Shown here piece after piece: positions 25,634-34,700 of a stretch of DNA of 64,000 bases (position 1 is the stretch's first letter; the number at the start of each line of letters is the position of its first letter). This DNA is from Pistricoccus aurantiacus. Lineage in GTDB: Bacteria > Pseudomonadota > Gammaproteobacteria > Pseudomonadales > Halomonadaceae. The notes beneath the pieces were generated by a model, which did not search any database, had not been told where the DNA came from, and saw nothing but the letters and a program-made list of their open reading frames with translations. The stretch lies in assembly GCF_042682565.1 (NCBI RefSeq), contig NZ_JBHUIC010000013.1; one strand, given 5' to 3'. The translations under genes and the position numbers were made by a program.

Positions 25634-25903
25634 ATGACGGAATGGCCGCTACCCATCGCCAAGAACAAGCTCGGCGAGTTGGTCGAGCTAGCGTTTCGTG
25701 AAGGACCCCAGACCATTACGCTTCACGGCAAGCGTAAAGTGGTGCTGATTTCCGCAGATGAATACGACGCCTTGGTACAACGACGGCCAAAGGAATCATT
25801 AATCGAGTTCCTGCGGACTTCGCCTCTGACGGAAGTCGAACTCGACCTTGAACGATCGCGTGATGCCTGTCGCGAGATATCATCATGTTGCACAAGAGAC
25901 TAG
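25634..25903 (+). CDS. Phd/YefM-type antitoxin, apparently orphan
   Basis: 89-residue protein of the Phd/YefM family: WPLPIAKNKLGELVELA at the N-terminus, then ITLHGKRKVVLISADEYDAL, the DNA-binding and dimerising part. It continues to LERSRDACREIS, where relatives normally end; the last residues (SCCTRD) look like run-on. ATG at 25634 chosen because homology begins there (GGAAAAACG upstream). No PIN-domain or RelE-type toxin follows: the next gene starts 19 bp later and is a peptidase. Confidence 0.75.
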   Translation: MTEWPLPIAKNKLGELVELAFREGPQTITLHGKRKVVLISADEYDALVQRRPKESLIEFLRTSPLTEVELDLERSRDACREISSCCTRD

Positions 25904-25921
25904 TTTTCTATTGAAACTCCT

Positions 25922-26659
25922 ATGACCTCTACACCCATTCCCCACTTCCCCACGCCCGGCTGGCCGGCCATCAGCCGCACTCCAATCGCCACAAGCGATG
26001 AGCCTTTGGTACCCATGAGCCTGGCGCCACCCCCGATCAAGGTGTTTCCCGCCTATGCCAAGCAGGGCATTCCCGGGGCGGTGGATGAGTGCCATGTGCG
26101 CGAGGGAGTTTATCGCCGCCTGCTGGCGGTGGCGCGCGGTCTTCCCCGAGGCGTGGGGTTGATCGTGCTGGACGGCTGGCGGCCCTGGCGAGTCCAGCAG
26201 TATCTGTTCGATACGCTTTTCGAAGCGATTCGCGAGCGATACCCGAACGCGAATGAGGCGCAGCTTCTCGAGCGCACTCGGGAATTCGTGGCGCTGCCGA
26301 GCACCGATCCCGCCGCGCCCAGCCCGCACCTGACCGGGGGTGCCGTGGACGTGACGCTGAGCGACGCGGATGGCCTGTCGCTGGATATGGGCACCTTGTT
26401 CGACGATGCCACGCCGCTTTCCCACACCGCCTATTTTGAACGCCTGAACGTGTCAGGTGCGCATCAGCGTCGGGTCAGGGACAATCGCCGTCTGCTGTAT
26501 CACGCCATGAGCGAACAGGGCTTTACCAATCTGCCCAGCGAATGGTGGCATTTCGATTTCGGCGATCAGCTCTGGGCCTATTACGGCGACCATTCTCAAG
26601 CGATCTACGGTTCGACGGAGCCGCTGCGTATCGAGGACCGCTGGCGCCGGCAGCTGTGA
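25922..26659 (+). CDS. ddpX: D-alanyl-D-alanine dipeptidase (VanX/DdpX, M15D)
   Basis: 245-residue zinc dipeptidase that hydrolyses D-Ala-D-Ala. Zinc-site motifs: SPHLTGGAVDVTL (His and Asp ligands, about 139-151) and EWWHFDFGDQLW (catalytic Glu and third ligand His, about 206-217); the arginine-containing DGWRPWRVQQYLF segment near 84 matches the VanX transition-state arginine. No signal peptide is seen, so action is cytoplasmic, consistent with recycling of cell-wall D-Ala-D-Ala rather than glycopeptide resistance (no vanHA nearby). Confidence 0.85.
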   Translation: MTSTPIPHFPTPGWPAISRTPIATSDEPLVPMSLAPPPIKVFPAYAKQGIPGAVDECHVREGVYRRLLAVARGLPRGVGLIVLDGWRPWRVQQYLFDTLFEAIRERYPNANEAQLLERTREFVALPSTDPAAPSPHLTGGAVDVTLSDADGLSLDMGTLFDDATPLSHTAYFERLNVSGAHQRRVRDNRRLLYHAMSEQGFTNLPSEWWHFDFGDQLWAYYGDHSQAIYGSTEPLRIEDRWRRQL

Positions 26660-26735
26660 AATCCATCACGTCATTTAATCTTCAGCTAATCCGCCTCAGG
26701 CATGCTAAAGGCAAAACTCGTTTGAGGAGTCAATC

Positions 26736-28652
26736 ATGGGAGTTGCGATAGCTGCCGATCGCGTCAGCGCGGTTCAGCGCTGGCTATGGCCGTTGGCGCT
26801 GATAATGCTGATGGCGCTGGGAACGATTCAGGCGACTCAGGCCCAGGAGTTTCTGCCGCCGGATGAAGCCTTCAAGCTAGACCTCGGCCAGCAGGATAAT
26901 GAGCTGATCGCGCACTTCGAGGTGACCCCGGGCTACTATCTGTATCGCGAGCGGCTGAGCGTGGAAACCGCCGACGGCGCCATTGAAGAGCTGAATCTTC
27001 CCGACGGCGATATCATCGAGGATGAGTATTTTGGACGTTCCGAGGTGTATCACCGGGACGTGACCCTGCGCGCCGCGCTGGACGGCGCTCGAAGCGCCAC
27101 TCTGACCTGGCAGGGCTGCGCCGAGGCGGGACTCTGCTATCCGCCCCAGCGACGCAGCATCGAGCTTGACGAGGTACCCGAAGCATCTGATGCCTTGCTG
27201 GCAAGCCCCGCGAACGGCTCTAACGTTGCCAGCGACGAAGGCGATAAAACGTCGGAGGCAGCCGAGACCTCAACAAATCCTCGCGAAAACACTCTAGGAG
27301 AAGATCAGCGTCTGGCCGCGCAGCTGGCGGATGGCCAGTCTCTGTGGTTTCTGGCGGCGTTCTTCGGCATGGGATTGCTGTTGACCTTCACGCCCTGCGT
27401 GCTGCCGATGATCCCGATCCTCTCCAGCCTGGTGGTGGGGAGTCAGCGTGACGCCAAACATCCCATGCTGGGCGGGCTGGTGCTGTCCCTGGCCTTCGTG
27501 ATTCCCATGGCGCTGACCTACTCGCTGCTGGGGGTTGCCGCCGCCCTGGCCGGCGCCAATCTCCAGGCGCTGTTCCAGAATCCGATCTTCATCGGCATCT
27601 TCGCCGGGCTCTTCGTGGTACTGGCTCTGGCCATGTTCGGTCTCTTCGAGCTGAATCTGCCAACGTTCCTGCGTAACCGTCTGGGTCAGCTCCAGCAGCA
27701 TCAACACGGCGGCCATCTGGGCGGTGCCGCGGCCATGGGGGTACTCTCCGCGCTGCTGGTCGGTCCCTGCATGACCGCGCCCCTGGCGGGAGCGCTTCTG
27801 TATATTGCCGAAAGCGGTGACGCCTGGCAGGGCGGCCTGGCGCTCCTGGCTCTGGGCCTGGGCATGGGGGCGCCCTTGCTCCTGGTCGGCATGATCGGTC
27901 CCCGGCTGCTGCCTCGCCCGGGTTCCTGGATGATAAGGGTTCGCGCCCTGTTCGGCTTCGTGCTGCTGGGCATGGCGATCTGGTTCGCCGATCGGGTGCT
28001 GCCGGGGTCAATCGTTCTAGGCCTATGGGGCGCGCTGATCGTCAGCCTGGCCTTGGCACTCTGGCAGATGGCAAAAACCGCCCCGGATGAAGAAACCACG
28101 CCCCTGGCCATGATCAGCCGTAGCGCCGGCGCGATACTCGGCCTATGGGGCATCGCCTTGATCGTCGGGGCCGCCGGAGGAAGTAAAGATCCGTTTCAGC
28201 CCTTGGCATTCCTGGCCGGCAGCGGTGGCGGCCAGTCCGTGGCGCCAACCGGCGGCGCTCCTCTACCCTTCGAGACCATCGACGGTCAGAAGGAACTGCA
28301 GGCGCGTCTGATCCAGGCGTCGAATCAGGATCAGTGGACCCTGCTGGAGTTCACCGCGGACTGGTGTATCTCCTGCGAGGTGATCGAGAAGGAAGTCTTC
28401 GGCGACTCCCGGGTACAGCAGGCGTTGGCTCAGGTGCAGCGTCTAAGCGAGGACGTGACGAAAAATACCCCCACCGATCAGGCGATAATGCGCGACCAGG
28501 GGGTGCTGGGCCCGCCGACTTTGATGCTTTTCGGTCCGGATGGCGAGGAACGTCGCGATCTGCGAGTGATCGGTGAGCTGAGCGCCGAGGAATTTCTCGA
28601 GCGCCTGGAACAGGCTCGAGACGGTTTATCCGCCACGGGAGATCCGGCATGA
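26736..28652 (+). CDS. dsbD: Thiol:disulfide interchange reductase DsbD
   Basis: 638-residue three-part protein that carries electrons from cytosolic thioredoxin to periplasmic thiol proteins. Layout: signal peptide (to about residue 36, TQA-QEF), alpha domain with the redox cysteines C128 and C134 (WQGCAEAGLCYPP), a membrane beta domain from about 205 to 475 with cysteines in FTPCVLPMIP and LVGPCMTAPL, and a thioredoxin-like gamma domain with C544-x-x-C547 (ADWCISCEV). Start is ATG at 26736 after GAGGAG. The stop overlaps the next ATG, so dsbD, the TlpA-like gene and probably dsbG are one operon. Confidence 0.92.
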   Translation: MGVAIAADRVSAVQRWLWPLALIMLMALGTIQATQAQEFLPPDEAFKLDLGQQDNELIAHFEVTPGYYLYRERLSVETADGAIEELNLPDGDIIEDEYFGRSEVYHRDVTLRAALDGARSATLTWQGCAEAGLCYPPQRRSIELDEVPEASDALLASPANGSNVASDEGDKTSEAAETSTNPRENTLGEDQRLAAQLADGQSLWFLAAFFGMGLLLTFTPCVLPMIPILSSLVVGSQRDAKHPMLGGLVLSLAFVIPMALTYSLLGVAAALAGANLQALFQNPIFIGIFAGLFVVLALAMFGLFELNLPTFLRNRLGQLQQHQHGGHLGGAAAMGVLSALLVGPCMTAPLAGALLYIAESGDAWQGGLALLALGLGMGAPLLLVGMIGPRLLPRPGSWMIRVRALFGFVLLGMAIWFADRVLPGSIVLGLWGALIVSLALALWQMAKTAPDEETTPLAMISRSAGAILGLWGIALIVGAAGGSKDPFQPLAFLAGSGGGQSVAPTGGAPLPFETIDGQKELQARLIQASNQDQWTLLEFTADWCISCEVIEKEVFGDSRVQQALAQVQRLSEDVTKNTPTDQAIMRDQGVLGPPTLMLFGPDGEERRDLRVIGELSAEEFLERLEQARDGLSATGDPA

Positions 28653-29470
28653 CGATGCTTGAGCAGAGTGTGGCCTTGGGGCCAGTGGCAATCAGCCTGG
28701 GGCGGCTGTTGATCCTGATGGCCTTTCTCGTCGCCTTGCTGGTCGGAGCACTACTAGGCCGGCGGCAGCGTACCAGCATCGGTGATACCCTGTTCGCCAC
28801 GCTTCTGGTAGCGATAATCGGCGCCCGCCTGGCCTTCCTGACGCGCTACTGGGACAGCTACACCGGCCCCTTCGAGATGCTGGATATCCGCGATGGCGGC
28901 TTCGATATTCTCGGCGGGCTGATCGCCGGGCTGGCTTACGCTGCCTGGCGCTTCTACCGCGTTCCGGAGCAGCGTCGCGCGCTCATTGGTGCCCTGGTCA
29001 GTGGCCTGCTGACATGGGGCGTCACCGCCGGTAGCCTGATGATAATGGTCGATCAATCCCGTCCGTTGCCGGCCATCGCCCTGGAAACTCTCGACGGTCG
29101 GGGCACGGATCTCGTTACGCTTCATGAGTCGACCGGCGAGCCCATGGTGGTCAATCTCTGGGCCACCTGGTGCCCGCCCTGCCGCCGGGAAATGCCGCTG
29201 CTGGGCAAGGCGCAACGGCGGGAAGACGCAGTGACCTTCGTCTTCGTCAACCAGGGAGAATCCTCGTCTCGGGTGCGCGTCTATCTGAACGAGGAATCTC
29301 TTGGCCTCGACAATGTGCTGCTCGATCCTCCCTTGGCCCTGGGCGAGCGGGTCGGCGCCATGGGCATGCCCACCACCTTGTTCTACGATGCCCGGGGGCA
29401 ACTGGTGGATACCCACTTCGGCGAGCTTTCCAGGGCAACCCTGGCCCGAGGCCTTGAGCAGCTTCGCTGA
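28649..29470 (+). CDS. Membrane-anchored TlpA-like thioredoxin with Lgt-like N-terminal domain
   Basis: 273-residue fusion: three to four transmembrane helices in residues 1-135 whose segments (LFATLLVAIIGARLAFLTRY, then DGGFDILGGLIAG) recall prolipoprotein diacylglyceryl transferase, then a periplasmic TlpA/ResA-type thioredoxin domain (about 140-273) with C175-PP-C178 (WATWCPPC) and a cis-proline GMPTT near 240. The Lgt catalytic residues are not evident, so it probably only anchors and positions the thioredoxin. Overlaps dsbD by 4 bp. It corresponds by position and type to PA2477 of the Pseudomonas aeruginosa dsbG-dsbD2 locus. Confidence 0.82.
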   Translation: MTMLEQSVALGPVAISLGRLLILMAFLVALLVGALLGRRQRTSIGDTLFATLLVAIIGARLAFLTRYWDSYTGPFEMLDIRDGGFDILGGLIAGLAYAAWRFYRVPEQRRALIGALVSGLLTWGVTAGSLMIMVDQSRPLPAIALETLDGRGTDLVTLHESTGEPMVVNLWATWCPPCRREMPLLGKAQRREDAVTFVFVNQGESSSRVRVYLNEESLGLDNVLLDPPLALGERVGAMGMPTTLFYDARGQLVDTHFGELSRATLARGLEQLR

Positions 29471-29541
29471 GCGTGTCTCCACGCTTCATTCATACGGTTG
29501 ATTCGCTGCCCTTCAACCGCCTATCCACAAGAGGAACTTGC

Positions 29542-30333
29542 ATGAGTCCTACCTTTCGCCGTTCGCGGCTCGTTCTACCCTTGACCGCTGGCCTGCTGAC
29601 GCTTGGCCTGATAACCGGTCAGGCGCAGGCCCAGGAGCAATCCTCGAACCTGCCCGCGCCGATTCAGTTTCTGACCACTCAAGGGCTCGAAGTGCACGGT
29701 ACCTTCGAGGCACCCGGCGATCTGACCGGCTACGCCGCCAGCGTGCAGGGTCAGCCGATGGCGGTCTATCTCACCGGCGATGGCAAGCACGCGATTATCG
29801 GCAACCTGATCGACGCGGAAGGCAACAACCTTTCCAGCGAGCCCCTGGAAAAGCTCGTCAGCGGGCCGAAGAACGCCGAGAACTGGGCGCAGCTGGAAGA
29901 CAGCGCCTGGATCCAGGATGGCGACAAGAACGCCCCGCGAATCCTGTACGTGTTCACCGATCCCAACTGCCCTTACTGCAAGAAATTCTGGGAGGAAGCA
30001 CGGCCCTGGATCGAATCCGGCGACGTGCAGATGCGCCATATCATGATCGGCATCCTGCGTCCGGACAGCTCGGACAAGGCCGCCGCCCTGCTGGCTGCGG
30101 ACGACCCCGAACAGGCGCTGAACGATTACTACCTGGAAGACGATCAGAAACCCACGTCCCAGCCCACGGAAACGGCCAAGGAAAAGGTGGAGGATAACAA
30201 CCGGCTGATGAAAGACGCCGAGCTCTACGCCACTCCGACGATCTTTTACCGGAATGGCGACGAGGTCGGGGTCGCTCAGGGCGTCCCCCAGGGAGACAAG
30301 ATGGAAGAGGTAATGGGCAGCGCCAGGCCTTGA
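29542..30333 (+). CDS. dsbG: Periplasmic disulfide isomerase/sulfenic-acid reductase DsbG
   Basis: 263-residue periplasmic protein: signal peptide (residues 1-31, ending AQA-QEQ), DsbC/DsbG-type dimerisation domain (about 38-110) and thioredoxin domain with C143-PY-C146 (TDPNCPYCKKFW) and cis-proline near ATPTIF. DsbG protects single cysteines from over-oxidation and receives electrons from DsbD, encoded two genes upstream. The ATG at 29542 (GAGGAAC upstream, exact signal peptide) is preferred to an in-frame GTG at 29473. Confidence 0.88.
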   Translation: MSPTFRRSRLVLPLTAGLLTLGLITGQAQAQEQSSNLPAPIQFLTTQGLEVHGTFEAPGDLTGYAASVQGQPMAVYLTGDGKHAIIGNLIDAEGNNLSSEPLEKLVSGPKNAENWAQLEDSAWIQDGDKNAPRILYVFTDPNCPYCKKFWEEARPWIESGDVQMRHIMIGILRPDSSDKAAALLAADDPEQALNDYYLEDDQKPTSQPTETAKEKVEDNNRLMKDAELYATPTIFYRNGDEVGVAQGVPQGDKMEEVMGSARP

Positions 30334-30335
30334 GC

Positions 30336-31640
30336 CTATTCGACAGGTAGGATCAGCCGGGCTTCGAAGCCGCCTTGTGCCGGGGTGGCGAAGCTCAGCT
30401 CGCCCCCGGCGCGCTGAGCGATGGCGGCGACGATCGCCAGCCCCAGGCCGCTGCCCTGCTGCTTGCCCGCACGCCAGAAGCGCTCGGCCAGATGAGCCAG
30501 CGCCTCCTGAGGCGGTCCGCTGCCCGCATCGCGCACCGTGACGGTAATCCGGTGCTGATCCGAGCACGAAGCCTCCAGAACAACCGGCCGATTTCCCGGG
30601 CCATGGGTCAGGGCATTGACGATCAGGTTGCGCATCGCCGTGACTGCCAGCTCCCGAGGCAGCATCAGACGCACCGACGGCCAGGTCGCCGGCAACTCGA
30701 AACGCTCGGGTGCGCCACCACAGTCCGCCAAGGCCAGAGCCATCACTTCCGCCAGGGAGCTGGCGGTCTCGGCACCGAAGCCCGCCCGACCTTCCACCCG
30801 AGCCAGCATCAGTAGCTGGTCCAGCGTGCTCCCCAGTCGACCGACCCCGAGTTCTGCCTGACTCAAGGCCTGCTGAACCGCGTCTCCCTCGAGCCGCCGC
30901 GCCACCTGCAAATGGGTCTTGATGCCGGTCAATGGCGTGCGCAGTTCGTGAGCCGCATCGTCGGTGAAGCGCTGCTCCCGCTCGATGGTGCGGCGAATGC
31001 GCGCGAGCAGATCGTTGAAGGCCTGAATCAGCGGATGCAGTTCTCCGGGCAGGCCCTGCACCGGCAAAGGTGCCAGGTCTTCCGGGTTCCGCCGCCTCAA
31101 GCCTTCCTGCAATCGCGCCAAGGGACGCAGGCCCCGCAGCACCCCCAACCATATCGCCACCAGGCTACCCAGCAGGGCAACGACGAAGGGCACCGCCGCC
31201 ACGGTGATTACATCCCGCAGCAACCGATTGCGTTCGTCCAAGCGATCCGCGGTGGTGATCGTCAATCCGCTACGCCGCAGAGTGAAGACCCGCCAGGTGG
31301 CGCCGTCCATGTCCCGATAGGCATAGCCGGGACGATCGCTGGACAGCAGCTGATCAAGCTCCACATGGGTGCGGGCGATCACCTTGCCGCCGGGAGCGAT
31401 CACCTGGCAGGCCAGGCCCTGGGTAGCGGGAATCGAGAAATTGCGTCGCGCCGTCGTCCAGGTATCCGGCGGCAGCTGCTCCATCAGCCCCGCCACCATG
31501 CGAGCGGACTGGGCGAGCCGGTGATCCAGGGTTTTCTCGACCTCCCGATGAAGGTCCTGCATCAGCCAGGCCGCCGCCACTCCCCACAGCAGCACTAGGG
31601 TCAGCCCCAGGGTCAGCAACAGGCGGGTACGCAGTTTCAC
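30336..31640 (-). CDS. Sensor histidine kinase, DsbS-like
   Basis: 434-residue inner-membrane kinase of the QseC/PmrB type: TM1 about 8-27, periplasmic loop about 28-144, TM2 about 145-168, HAMP-like linker, dimerisation helix with H231 (DDAAHELRTPLTGI) and an ATPase domain ending with the G-box SGLGLAIV. A single cysteine, C78 (TQGLACQVI), lies in the periplasmic loop. It is convergent with dsbG, and the dsbD/tlpA/dsbG-plus-kinase/regulator arrangement matches P. aeruginosa DsbRS, a copper-responsive system controlling dsb genes in which a sensor cysteine is central. Stop and dsbG stop are 2 bp apart. Confidence 0.8.
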   Translation of the reverse strand: MKLRTRLLLTLGLTLVLLWGVAAAWLMQDLHREVEKTLDHRLAQSARMVAGLMEQLPPDTWTTARRNFSIPATQGLACQVIAPGGKVIARTHVELDQLLSSDRPGYAYRDMDGATWRVFTLRRSGLTITTADRLDERNRLLRDVITVAAVPFVVALLGSLVAIWLGVLRGLRPLARLQEGLRRRNPEDLAPLPVQGLPGELHPLIQAFNDLLARIRRTIEREQRFTDDAAHELRTPLTGIKTHLQVARRLEGDAVQQALSQAELGVGRLGSTLDQLLMLARVEGRAGFGAETASSLAEVMALALADCGGAPERFELPATWPSVRLMLPRELAVTAMRNLIVNALTHGPGNRPVVLEASCSDQHRITVTVRDAGSGPPQEALAHLAERFWRAGKQQGSGLGLAIVAAIAQRAGGELSFATPAQGGFEARLILPVE

Positions 31641-32335
31641 GCCCGGGCTCCGTCCGGCTCGGGTGCCCGCACCGCCTCCGGCGGGCCGAGCCGGTATCCC
31701 AGGCCGCGCACCGTCTCGATCACGCCGCTGCCCAGCTTGCGCCGCAAGTAATGGATATGCACATTCAGCACGTTGCTTTCCGTCTCGTCGTTCAGGCCGT
31801 ACAGGCTGGCCCGCAACTGCTCCGCGGAGAGTACTCGCTTGGGCGCCTGCAGGAAGGCTTCCAGCAGCAGAAGCTCCCGACGCGCCAGGTCGATCCGGCG
31901 CCCCGCCACGCTGACACAGCGTGCCTGGATGTCGAAACGCAGCGGCCCATGTTCGATGGTCGGGCTGGAGCGTCCCGCCGCCCGGCGCAGCAGCGCCTGC
32001 AGGCGGGCCACCAGCTCATCCAGATCGAAGGGCTTGATCAGATAGTCATCCGCCCCTTCGTTGAGCCCGGCAACCCTATCCTCGACGCTATCCCTGGCGG
32101 TCAGCAGCAGTACCGGCGTGGTGACGCCGGCGGCGCGCCATTCCCCGAGCAGGCTCAAGCCGTCGCCTTCCGGCAGGCGGCGATCCAGCACGACGATATC
32201 GCTGGGTAGCGCCTGGAAGGCGCGACGGGCCGCCTCCAGCCCATCGACGTGATCCACGGTGAAGTCGTGGGACTCGAGCCCCGCCTGGATGCCCGAGGCT
32301 ACTAGAGGGTCATCTTCCACCAGCAACACATGCAT
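31637..32335 (-). CDS. OmpR-family response regulator, DsbR-like
   Basis: 232-residue regulator: receiver domain (1-120; acidic pocket D8-D9, phospho-acceptor D51 in VVLDRRLPEGD, K near 102 in LIKPFDLDEL) and a winged-helix OmpR/PhoB DNA-binding domain (about 128-220, ETESNVLNVHIHYLRRKLG). ATG at 32335 chosen because AGGAG precedes it and homology begins at MHVLLVEDD; upstream in-frame codons add nothing. Overlaps the kinase start by 4 bp. Likely target: the dsb operon on the opposite side of the kinase. Confidence 0.82.
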   Translation of the reverse strand: MHVLLVEDDPLVASGIQAGLESHDFTVDHVDGLEAARRAFQALPSDIVVLDRRLPEGDGLSLLGEWRAAGVTTPVLLLTARDSVEDRVAGLNEGADDYLIKPFDLDELVARLQALLRRAAGRSSPTIEHGPLRFDIQARCVSVAGRRIDLARRELLLLEAFLQAPKRVLSAEQLRASLYGLNDETESNVLNVHIHYLRRKLGSGVIETVRGLGYRLGPPEAVRAPEPDGARA

Positions 32336-32616
32336 GAGAGGCGACTCCTGTTGACATGACTCCGACAGGTTAGCCATCCGCGACGGTAAGACAAGGACAA
32401 CTCAGGTTATCGTTCGAAGCCATCTGGCCTGGCAGAATAAATTCGCGTCTCGGCGCAGGAATATTTCTCATGAGGAAGTGCTCGAGACGCTCTTTGGTCT
32501 ACGCTAGGCTCTAGACGAGCGCTGCCGGGCAATCATTCCCTTGGCCGTGGATGAATTGCCCGGATAAAGGCGCCTATCAATCACGGCAGTCATTCACGTC
32601 ATGTCAGGGAGGATAC

Positions 32617-33417
32617 ATGGACCTGGGATTACAAGGACGCACGGCACTGGTGACCGGTGCCGATTCCGGCATCGGCCTCGCCACCGTCAAGCTGCTGCTG
32701 GCGGAAGGGGCCACGGTGGTGATGAGCGATATCGACCAGCAGGCCCTCGAAGCGGCGGCGACAACGCTGGATGCGCAGGAAGGCCGGCTGCACGCCTTCG
32801 CCGCGGATATCACCAGCACGTCGTCGGTGAAGGCGCTGAAAGAGCAGGTCTTTGATGCGGTGGGCGAGATCGATATCCTGGTTCAGGGGGCAGGCATTCA
32901 CGGCCCGGACGGGCTCTTTCACGAGATCGACGAAGAAGGCTGGCAGCAGACCCTGGATGTCAATCTGATGGGGCACGTTCGGGTACTCCAGGCTTTCTTG
33001 TCCGATCTGCGCAGCGGCGGCTGGGGCCGGCTGGTGTTCGTCTCCTCGGAAGACGCGGTGCAGCCCTACGACGACGAACTCCCCTACTGCGCCAGCAAGG
33101 CCGCCATTCTCTCCGTGGCGCGGGGGTTGTCGCGCACCTATGCCAAGGAAGGTTTATTGGTGAATACGGTGTCGCCGGCCTTTATCGCCACCCCGATGAC
33201 CGACGAGATGATGGACAAGCTCGCCAAGCAGCGCTCGATCAGCCGGGACGAGGCGATCCAGGCCTTCCTCGAGGAAGAACGGCCCTTCATGGAGCTGGGA
33301 CGGCGCGGCGAGCCGGAGGAGGTGGCGGCGGTCATCACCTTCCTGTGCTCGGATCGCGCCAGCTTCGTCAACGGCGCCAACTACCGGGTGGATTCCGGCG
33401 CCGTGGCCACCATCTAG
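32617..33417 (+). CDS. Short-chain dehydrogenase/reductase (classical SDR)
   Basis: 266-residue classical SDR: NAD(P)-binding TGADSGIG (about 14-21), the acidic DID at the end of beta-2 favouring NAD(H), a GAGIHG variant of the NNAG motif (91-96), catalytic S143/S144, Y157 and K161 (YCASK). ATG at 32617 follows GGGAGGA. A flavoprotein gene starts 36 bp after it in the same direction, so the two probably form a unit. Substrate unknown. Confidence 0.85.
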   Translation: MDLGLQGRTALVTGADSGIGLATVKLLLAEGATVVMSDIDQQALEAAATTLDAQEGRLHAFAADITSTSSVKALKEQVFDAVGEIDILVQGAGIHGPDGLFHEIDEEGWQQTLDVNLMGHVRVLQAFLSDLRSGGWGRLVFVSSEDAVQPYDDELPYCASKAAILSVARGLSRTYAKEGLLVNTVSPAFIATPMTDEMMDKLAKQRSISRDEAIQAFLEEERPFMELGRRGEPEEVAAVITFLCSDRASFVNGANYRVDSGAVATI

Positions 33418-33453
33418 ACACAAGCAAATGTCATGACAGGAAAGGAGACTCGC

Positions 33454-34650
33454 ATGGCGACCGACTACGACTATCTCATCATCGGCGGCGGCATGACCGC
33501 GGACGCGGCGGCCAAAGGCATTCGCGAGCAGGACAAGGACGGCAGCATCGCCTTGATCGGGGACGATACCGACGCGCCCTATACCCGCCCGGCGCTGTCC
33601 AAGAAGCTCTGGACGGACCCGGACTTCACTCAGGACGACAACTGGCTGAATACCGTCGACGAAACCGGCGCGACTCTCATGACCGGCACTCGAGTCACTG
33701 CCATCGATCCGGATCAACATCAGGTCACCCTGGAAAACGGCGAGCGGCTCGGCTACAAGCGCCTGCTGCTGGCCACCGGCGGCACGCCCAAGACCCTGGA
33801 TGTCCCTGCCGGGGAACGAGTCATCTATTTTCGTACCCTGGAGGATTATCGCCAGCTGCGTCGCCTGAGCGGCGACAACCGCCGCATCGCCGTGGTCGGC
33901 GGCAGCTATATCGGCACCGAGCTGGCGGCGGCGCTGGTACAGAACGACACTCGGGCGACGCTGATCTACCCGGACGAGGTGCTCTGCGGCGCCATGTTTC
34001 CGGCGGACCTGGCGCAGCATTTCGAGAAGACCTACCGGGATCAGGGCGTCGAGCTTTGCCCCAGGACCCAGGTGGAATCCGGCAGCCCGGATGAGGAGGG
34101 CGTTACCCTCAAGCTTTCCGACGGCAGCGAGCAGCGCTTCGACGCCATGGTCAGCGGCCTTGGAATCGAGCCCTGTGTGGAACTGGCGGAAAACGCCGGT
34201 CTCGAGGTGGACGACGGCATCATCGTGGACGAGTACCTGCGCACCAGCGTCGCGGATATCTACGCCGCCGGAGACGTGGCCCGCTATCCGGACCAGATTC
34301 TGGGCCGACGGCGCATCGAGCACGTCAACAACGCCACCCAGATGGGCGGCACCGTAGGACGCATCATGGCCGGCAGCGATGAAGCCTATCGCCACACGCC
34401 CTACTACTACTCCCACGTCTTCGATATGGACTATATGGCGGTGGGCACCCTGGACGCCTCCCTGACCACCGTCGAGGACTGGGCGGAGCCGCTGAAAAAG
34501 GGCGTGATCTACTACCTGGACGGCGAGAGAGTGGCGGGCGTGCTGCTGTGGAACCTCGGGAAGGGATTGAAGGCGGCCCGGGAGGTGCTGGCGGACACCT
34601 CGCCTCAAGATGAATCCACCCTCAAGGGGCGTATCACGATGTCGTCATGA
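33454..34650 (+). CDS. FAD-dependent NAD(P)H oxidoreductase (ferredoxin-reductase/AIF-like)
   Basis: 398-residue pyridine-nucleotide-disulfide-reductase-fold flavoprotein. It has an N-terminal FAD site (YDYLIIGGGMTADAAAKGI), a second Rossmann motif (IAVVGGSYIGTELAAAL, about 148-164) for NAD(P)H and the FAD-closing segment ADIYAAGDVARY near 270. No redox-active CxxxxC is present, as in rubredoxin/ferredoxin reductases and apoptosis-inducing-factor-like proteins. Its C-terminal part (DMDYMAVGTLDASLTT) resembles the AIF-like group. GGAG at 33442-33445 supports the ATG at 33454 over one 21 bp upstream. Electron acceptor not identifiable. Confidence 0.82.
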   Translation: MATDYDYLIIGGGMTADAAAKGIREQDKDGSIALIGDDTDAPYTRPALSKKLWTDPDFTQDDNWLNTVDETGATLMTGTRVTAIDPDQHQVTLENGERLGYKRLLLATGGTPKTLDVPAGERVIYFRTLEDYRQLRRLSGDNRRIAVVGGSYIGTELAAALVQNDTRATLIYPDEVLCGAMFPADLAQHFEKTYRDQGVELCPRTQVESGSPDEEGVTLKLSDGSEQRFDAMVSGLGIEPCVELAENAGLEVDDGIIVDEYLRTSVADIYAAGDVARYPDQILGRRRIEHVNNATQMGGTVGRIMAGSDEAYRHTPYYYSHVFDMDYMAVGTLDASLTTVEDWAEPLKKGVIYYLDGERVAGVLLWNLGKGLKAAREVLADTSPQDESTLKGRITMSS

Positions 34651-34700
34651 CCCCGAGCGCGCCTCGATCGTCTCGAGGCGCGGCGTGACATCCCGTGGTT

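Noticed and set aside
29575..31152. 525-codon minus-strand frame across dsbG and the histidine kinase
   Set aside because: Runs out of frame through two well-supported genes and has low-complexity Ala/Gly/Arg composition.
33154..34608. 484-codon minus-strand frame
   Set aside because: Antisense shadow of the flavoprotein gene, whose FAD and NAD motifs are clear.
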